From CAZNKU01 sp964573775 (GTDB lineage: Bacteria; Bacillota; Clostridia; Monoglobales; Firm-18), in assembly GCA_964573775.1 (NCBI GenBank), contig CAZNKU010000021.1:1-21344 (forward strand): a DNA stretch of 21,344 bases, read 5' to 3'. Below are positions 20,602 through 21,344 of the stretch, piece after piece (the first letter of the stretch is position 1; every line of letters starts with the position of its first letter). A program made the position numbers and the translations under genes. The notes beneath the pieces were generated by a model. It saw nothing but the letters and a program-made list of their open reading frames with translations, was not told where the DNA came from and did not search any database.

Positions 20602-21344
20602 TTAAAAACCTTCTTCTATGATTTTCTTTATATCAGAAATTTCAACTTCTTTTTGTTCACCGGAATTCATATTTTTGATATTAACAACACCCTTTTGAAT
20701 TTCCTCATCACCAATAACAGTAGTGTATGCAGCACCAATTTTATCGGCATATTTCATCTGAGCTTTCAAACTTCTGCCCATAAGATCTTTTTCAGCGGCT
20801 ACACCCTGAAGTCTTAATTCATTCACAAGCTTTTGAGCAAACAAATCTGCTTCCTCACCGATATTTGAAACATAAAGTTTAACAGATGATTCCGCCTCAG
20901 GAAGTAAACCCTGAGTTTCCAATACCAGCAAAAGACGTTCCAATCCAAGTCCAAAACCAACACCTGGTGTAGGTTTACCTCCTAATTCTTCAACCAATCC
21001 GTTATATCTTCCACCGCCACATACTACATAACCTTCCGATTTAATTTCAAATACGGTTGTAGTATAATAATCAAGACCTCTTACAATTGTATCATCAATT
21101 TCATAATCAATACCCATAGCATCAAGATATTTACACAATTTGTTATAATGCTCTGTACATACTTCACACTGTTCATTTAAAATTTTAGGAGCCTTTGCGC
21201 CAATCTCTTCACAGTGAGGAACTTTACAGTCAATAATTCTCATAGGATTTTTATCAAGTCTTGTTTTGCATGTTTCACAAAGTTCATCAGTATATTCAGA
21301 AAAATAATGTTTAAGCTTTTCGTTATATTCTCTTCTGCATTCAG
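20602..21344 (-). CDS. hisS: Histidyl-tRNA synthetase, 3' part
   Basis: The last 247 or so residues of a class II histidyl-tRNA synthetase; the start lies beyond the window edge. The reading frame continues upstream of the Met at 21243 without a stop to the window end (ECRREYNEKL through LDKNPMRIIDC, a normal HisRS segment), so that Met is internal. Visible motifs are GLDYYTTTVFE (the histidine A loop), GGGRYNGL, and motif 3 GVGFGLGLERLL with its arginine. The anticodon-binding domain forms the C-terminus (about 100 residues). Two cysteine pairs (CETC and CEVC) flank the LDKNPMRIIDC segment. It starts the operon that runs through the ABC module to hemZ. If a T-box exists it lies outside the window. 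Confidence 0.96.
   Translation of the reverse strand, partial: ECRREYNEKLKHYFSEYTDELCETCKTRLDKNPMRIIDCKVPHCEEIGAKAPKILNEQCEVCTEHYNKLCKYLDAMGIDYEIDDTIVRGLDYYTTTVFEIKSEGYVVCGGGRYNGLVEELGGKPTPGVGFGLGLERLLLVLETQGLLPEAESSVKLYVSNIGEEADLFAQKLVNELRLQGVAAEKDLMGRSLKAQMKYADKIGAAYTTVIGDEEIQKGVVNIKNMNSGEQKEVEISDIKKIIEEGF

Overview
The window is about 21.3 kb of AT-rich DNA from a low-GC, Gram-positive, almost certainly spore-forming anaerobe of the class Clostridia. That placement rests on the gene set: a GerW/YtfJ sporulation protein beside its DUF2953 partner, a CotJC-type manganese catalase, HPr with both His15 and Ser46, a HemZ-type radical SAM protein, ScpA/ScpB, and a RecJ-Rel-MBL-HemZ order that I recognise from Clostridia. 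Species cannot be named from the sequence. Nearly all genes are on the minus strand, so transcription runs from high to low coordinates.

Right part (21344 down to 10372): one tight run of minus-strand genes with gaps of 1-21 bp or short overlaps. It starts with the 3' part of hisS, then a four-gene envelope module resembling the gliding-type ABC system of Bacteroidota (ATPase, ABC-2 permease, GldG-like auxiliary protein, DUF4340 protein), then recJ, a bifunctional (p)ppGpp synthetase/hydrolase, a metallo-beta-lactamase-fold hydrolase and a short hemZ. This looks like one long operon in which an uncharacterised surface complex is co-transcribed with translation, repair and stringent-response genes.

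Middle (10322 to 4412): an HPr gene with its own promoter and terminator, then uvrC, then a promoter driving a site-2-protease-like membrane protein, scpA, scpB, DUF2953 and gerW, all overlapping or nearly so. A YhbY-type ribosome-assembly protein and a previously uncalled 47-residue Asn/Gln-rich microprotein follow, ending at a strong bidirectional terminator.

Left-middle (4370 to 3208): a 58-residue small protein of unknown function, an unexplained 277-bp gap, and a manganese catalase/CotJC with all its metal ligands and a good terminator.

Left (3207 to 1): an accessory-looking zone. It holds a non-coding stretch of about 600 bp packed with three palindromic, cruciform-forming repeats, then a divergent LysR-regulator/YitT-transporter pair and a Nudix hydrolase. 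The pair and the Nudix gene are bracketed by two families of short direct repeats in a nested arrangement. The lysR-yitT intergenic region is unusually legible: two identical ATAG-N7-CTAT operators exactly 30 bp apart, the second lying over the -35 of a near-consensus promoter. No CRISPR array, rRNA, tRNA or intact insertion sequence was seen.
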